Source: Neisseriaceae bacterium
Lineage (GTDB): Bacteria > Pseudomonadota > Gammaproteobacteria > Burkholderiales > Neisseriaceae
Reading direction: 5' to 3'
DNA: 15,952 nucleotides
Assembly: GCA_030151665.1 (NCBI GenBank)
Contig: JASLDB010000156.1
Span: 1-15,952 of the forward strand
Positions 13,982 through 15,952 of the stretch are shown piece after piece. Both the position numbers and the translations under genes were made by a program. How positions within the stretch are numbered: position 1 is the first letter of the stretch; each line of letters begins with the position of its first letter. The notes below the pieces were generated by a model that was given only the letters and a program-made list of their open reading frames with translations, had not been told where the DNA came from and did not search any database.

Positions 13982-14323
13982 TTATACTGAGAATGATGAG
14001 CCACAACCACAAGTAGTGGTGGCATTGGGATTGCGAATCACAAATTGTGAGCCGTGTAGGCTTTCTGTGTAATCGATTTCAGCGCCCACTAAATATTGGT
14101 AGCTCATTGGGTCAACCAAGAAGCTTAAGCCATCTTTTTGAATTTCAAAATCATCTTCGTTGGTGATTTCATCAAATGTAAAACCGTATTGGAAGCCTGA
14201 GCAACCACCACCATTGACAAAAACACGCAATTTTAAATTGGGGTTGTTTTCTTCTGCGATTAAGTCTTTTACTTTATTGCAGCAGCTTTCAGTAAAGACA
14301 ATAGGGCTTTCTTGTTCTGACAT
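13982..14323 (-). CDS. erpA: Iron-sulfur cluster insertion protein ErpA
   Basis: ErpA is an A-type carrier that delivers Fe-S clusters to target enzymes. The 113-residue product has the three conserved cluster cysteines: Cys41 in NGGGCSGFQYGF, and Cys105 and Cys107 in TTTCGCGSSF near the C-terminus. It also has the DPMSYQYLVGAEIDY stretch typical of the family. I placed the start at MSEQESP (14323), with AAGGA 8 nt upstream. The open frame extends 23 codons further into the end of argC, but that part is not family-like. The gene follows argC by 28 nt on the same strand, a common betaproteobacterial pairing, and ends at a strong terminator. Confidence 0.95.
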   Translation of the reverse strand: MSEQESPIVFTESCCNKVKDLIAEENNPNLKLRVFVNGGGCSGFQYGFTFDEITNEDDFEIQKDGLSFLVDPMSYQYLVGAEIDYTESLHGSQFVIRNPNATTTCGCGSSFSV

Positions 14324-14351
14324 GGAGTTTTCCTTTTTTGGTATGCAGTAT

Positions 14352-15401
14352 TTAGGGAAGGATCGGGACATGGGATAAGCCCAAGTTTTCATCCAATCCC
14401 AGCATTAAATTCATATTCTGTATGGCTTGGCCCGCAGCACCTTTGACCAAGTTATCAATCACTGACAAAATTACCCAGCTATTTTTTTCCGTATCTGGGG
14501 CTTTTTGCACGCTAATACGGCATTGATTAGAAGCTTTGACAGAGCGGGTTTCTGGGTGGCTGCCTTGTGGCATGATATCAACAAAAGCATTGTTTTGATG
14601 ATGTTGACTCAGTATGTCATGTAAGCAGATACCATCTTTGGCTTCTACATAGATGGTGGCATGCATGCCACGAATCAAGGGGGTTAGGTGTGGCACAAAA
14701 ATAAAATTTTTTGCCATTTGCGGATCGAATAAGGCAATCGATTGGCGAATTTCTGGTAAGTGTCTGTGTCCTGTGATGCCATATGCTTTGAAATTGTCAC
14801 CTGCTTCACAAAATAATGAGCCGATACTGGCTTTGCGGCCAGCACCAGAAACACCTGATTTGCAATCGGCAATAATGGGGCTGTTATCAATTAGGGCATT
14901 GTGTTGGATGAGTGGTAACAATGGTAAGCTCACTGCTGTGGGGTAGCAACCTGGTGTAGCAATCAGTTGAGCATTTTGAATATCACTGCGGTTGAGTTCA
15001 CACAATCCATAAACGGCTTTGCTAATCCATTCAGGGCTGCTGTGGGGCATGCCGTACCATTTCTCCCATGTGGCTTGGTCTTGAATGCGGTAATCGGCAG
15101 ATAGGTCAACAATTTTGATACCTTGAGCCAAAAGGGCAGGGGCTTCATTCATGGCAACGCCATGTGGCGTGGCAAAAAACACCAAATCACATTGGCTAAA
15201 ATCGACTTGTTCTGGGCTTTGAAAAACCAAATCGTAAAATCCCCGTAAACTTGGGAAGTAGTCTGCAATGGCTTTGCCTGCTTCTTGGCGGCTCGTCACG
15301 GCAATAACGTCGATGTGGGGGTGGTTAGCTAGGAGTCTTAATAATTCTACGCCTGTGTAGCCTGTGGCGCCAACAATGCCTACTTTAAATTGCTTATTCA
15401 T
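14352..15401 (-). CDS. argC: N-acetyl-gamma-glutamyl-phosphate reductase
   Basis: ArgC makes N-acetylglutamate semialdehyde from the acyl phosphate with NADPH, step three of arginine synthesis. The 349-residue protein is of the longer type 1 form. It has the NADP loop VGATGYTGVELLR (10-22), FFATPHGVAM (75-84), the active-site Cys152 in ATPGCYPT (148-155), KSGVSGAGRK (181-190) and the catalytic-His segment GHRHLPEI (211-218). The ribosome-binding site is modest (ACAGG close to the ATG). A good promoter lies in the gap to rpsI, so argC-erpA probably form their own transcript. No fusion or truncation is seen. Confidence 0.97.
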   Translation of the reverse strand: MNKQFKVGIVGATGYTGVELLRLLANHPHIDVIAVTSRQEAGKAIADYFPSLRGFYDLVFQSPEQVDFSQCDLVFFATPHGVAMNEAPALLAQGIKIVDLSADYRIQDQATWEKWYGMPHSSPEWISKAVYGLCELNRSDIQNAQLIATPGCYPTAVSLPLLPLIQHNALIDNSPIIADCKSGVSGAGRKASIGSLFCEAGDNFKAYGITGHRHLPEIRQSIALFDPQMAKNFIFVPHLTPLIRGMHATIYVEAKDGICLHDILSQHHQNNAFVDIMPQGSHPETRSVKASNQCRISVQKAPDTEKNSWVILSVIDNLVKGAAGQAIQNMNLMLGLDENLGLSHVPILP

Positions 15402-15441
15402 TGACCTGTCTGCCTATGAGAATCAATTGATGTAAATCAGT

Positions 15442-15470
15442 ATTGTAGGGATTTTATGAAGAAGATGCAA
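15442..15470 (-). promoter_or_regulatory. argC: Sigma70-type promoter of argC-erpA
   Basis: On the minus strand TTGCAT (15465-15470) is separated by exactly 17 bp from TACAAT (15442-15447). The expected start near 15435 gives a leader of about 35 nt. It lies just after the rpsI terminator, so argC is separated from the ribosomal operon. I see no convincing arginine-repressor box beside it. Confidence 0.6.
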
Positions 15471-15498
15471 AGAAGAGTTTGAAAAAGTATGCGAGCAC

Positions 15499-15527
15499 AA
15501 AAAAACCGCCCCAATGGAGCGGTTTTT
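15499..15527 (-). terminator. Rho-independent terminator of rplM-rpsI
   Basis: On the minus strand AAAAACCGC (complement of 15519-15527) pairs with GCGGTTTTT (complement of 15501-15509). Inside, CC pairs with GG around a small loop, with one mismatch. The T run is seven long (complement of 15499-15505). It lies 15 nt after the rpsI stop and before the argC promoter. Confidence 0.88.
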
Positions 15528-15542
15528 GATCTGCAAAATGAA

Positions 15543-15935
15543 TTAACGTTTTGAGAATTGTTTTGCGCGACGTGCTTTGCGTAGACCTGGTTTTTTACGT
15601 TCAACTTCACGAGCATCACGAGTAACAAAGCCAGCTTGTGACAATGTTGGTTTCAATGCTGTATCATAGTCGATCAATGCACGAGTGATACCGTGACGAA
15701 TCGCACCAGATTGACCTGTTTCACCACCACCTGCAACATTCACTTTGATGTCGAAAGATTCTAGGTTTTCAGTCAATGCCAAAGGTTGACGAGCAACCAT
15801 TCGGCTGGTTTCACGGCCAAAAAATTCGTCGATTGGACGGCCGTTTACGATGATGTTGCCGCTGCCTTTTTGCAAGAACACACGAGCAACTGAACTTTTG
15901 CGACGACCTGTGCCGTAGTAATATTTACCGTTCAT
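15543..15935 (-). CDS. rpsI: 30S ribosomal protein S9
   Basis: The 130-residue product is ribosomal protein S9. It starts MNGKYYYGTGRRKSSVARV and carries the family signature GGGETGQSGAIRHGITRAL (about 69-87). It ends in the very basic tail RRAKQFSKR, whose last residues touch P-site tRNA. A good ribosome-binding site, AAGGA, lies 6-7 nt before the ATG. Its place next to rplM (just off the window) and before argC fits the betaproteobacterial order rplM-rpsI-argC-erpA. Confidence 0.98.
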   Translation of the reverse strand: MNGKYYYGTGRRKSSVARVFLQKGSGNIIVNGRPIDEFFGRETSRMVARQPLALTENLESFDIKVNVAGGGETGQSGAIRHGITRALIDYDTALKPTLSQAGFVTRDAREVERKKPGLRKARRAKQFSKR

Positions 15936-15944
15936 TGTGTATCC

Positions 15945-15952
15945 TTAAATTT
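15945..15952 (-). CDS. rplM: Probable last codons of ribosomal protein L13 (cut by window edge)
   Basis: On the minus strand the right edge reads AA ATT TAA and then GGATACACA before the rpsI ATG. An Ile-stop ending here suits the usual C-terminus of L13, and rplM almost always comes directly before rpsI. The TAA overlaps the rpsI ribosome-binding site. Only one full codon and the stop are visible, so this rests on gene order. Confidence 0.4.

Noticed and set aside
13921..14016. A 31-codon plus-strand frame (MKLRMFILKKLP...) running across the erpA terminator into antisense erpA
   Set aside because: No ribosome-binding site of note, its middle is the terminator stem itself, and its end is antisense to conserved erpA codons. 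It is best explained by chance.
14324..14392. Upstream extension of erpA (MKTWAYPMSRSF...) overlapping the end of argC
   Set aside because: ATG at 14323 has a clear AAGGA site and the family-typical start; the extension is argC sequence in another frame.
1..15952. Insertion sequences, prophage, CRISPR, toxin-antitoxin, tRNA or riboswitch elements
   Set aside because: I looked in every gap and at both strands. Gaps are short (largest about 163 bp between coding regions) and filled by promoters and terminators, and every long frame is a known core gene.

Overview
The window looks like core chromosome from a Neisseriaceae-type betaproteobacterium. Three blocks support this: pilMNOPQ followed by aroK-aroB, with ponA divergent from pilM; the proteins PilQ, PilM and PBP1A, which closely resemble their Neisseria counterparts; and the betaproteobacterial order rplM-rpsI-argC-erpA. 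Base composition is moderately AT-rich for the family. I see no copy of the standard Neisseria DNA uptake sequence, so a relative outside Neisseria proper (for example a Snodgrassella-, Vitreoscilla- or Uruburuella-like lineage) is plausible, but the genus is inference. There are no mobile elements, CRISPR arrays, tRNAs or rRNAs, and coding density is very high.

Layout, left to right. Positions 1-1628, minus strand: the translation and tRNA-modification operon rpsP-rimM-trmD-rplS, with rplS cut by the window edge and a good sigma70 promoter before rpsP. Positions 1699-4419, minus: a large two-part protein, an ADP-forming acyl-CoA synthetase-like region fused to a GNAT acetyltransferase (Pat/PatZ type). 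Positions 4515-4557: a perfect 19-bp inverted repeat covering the aroB stop codon. Positions 4554-6163, minus: aroB and aroK (shikimate pathway), overlapping by 4 nt. Positions 6207-11274, minus: the type IV pilus assembly operon pilM-N-O-P-Q. Positions 11395-13818, plus: ponA, a class A penicillin-binding protein transcribed away from pilM. Positions 13832-13970: two strong terminators between the convergent ponA and erpA. Positions 13982-15401, minus: argC then erpA. Positions 15543-15935, minus: rpsI, with the probable last codons of rplM at the right edge.

The pilus genes form one machine. PilM is a cytoplasmic actin-like ring protein that docks PilN, PilN-PilO form the inner-membrane scaffold, PilP is a lipoprotein bridge, and PilQ is the outer-membrane secretin. 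PBP1A makes the peptidoglycan that this machine must cross. AroK and AroB follow in the same direction and supply chorismate precursors.

I found no clearly new multi-gene system. The points most worth a second look are regulatory: a terminator-like hairpin built into the first codons of aroK, the 19-bp palindrome on the aroB stop, an A8 tract with a possible internal start in pilM, and a PilQ without the small basic repeats of pathogenic Neisseria.
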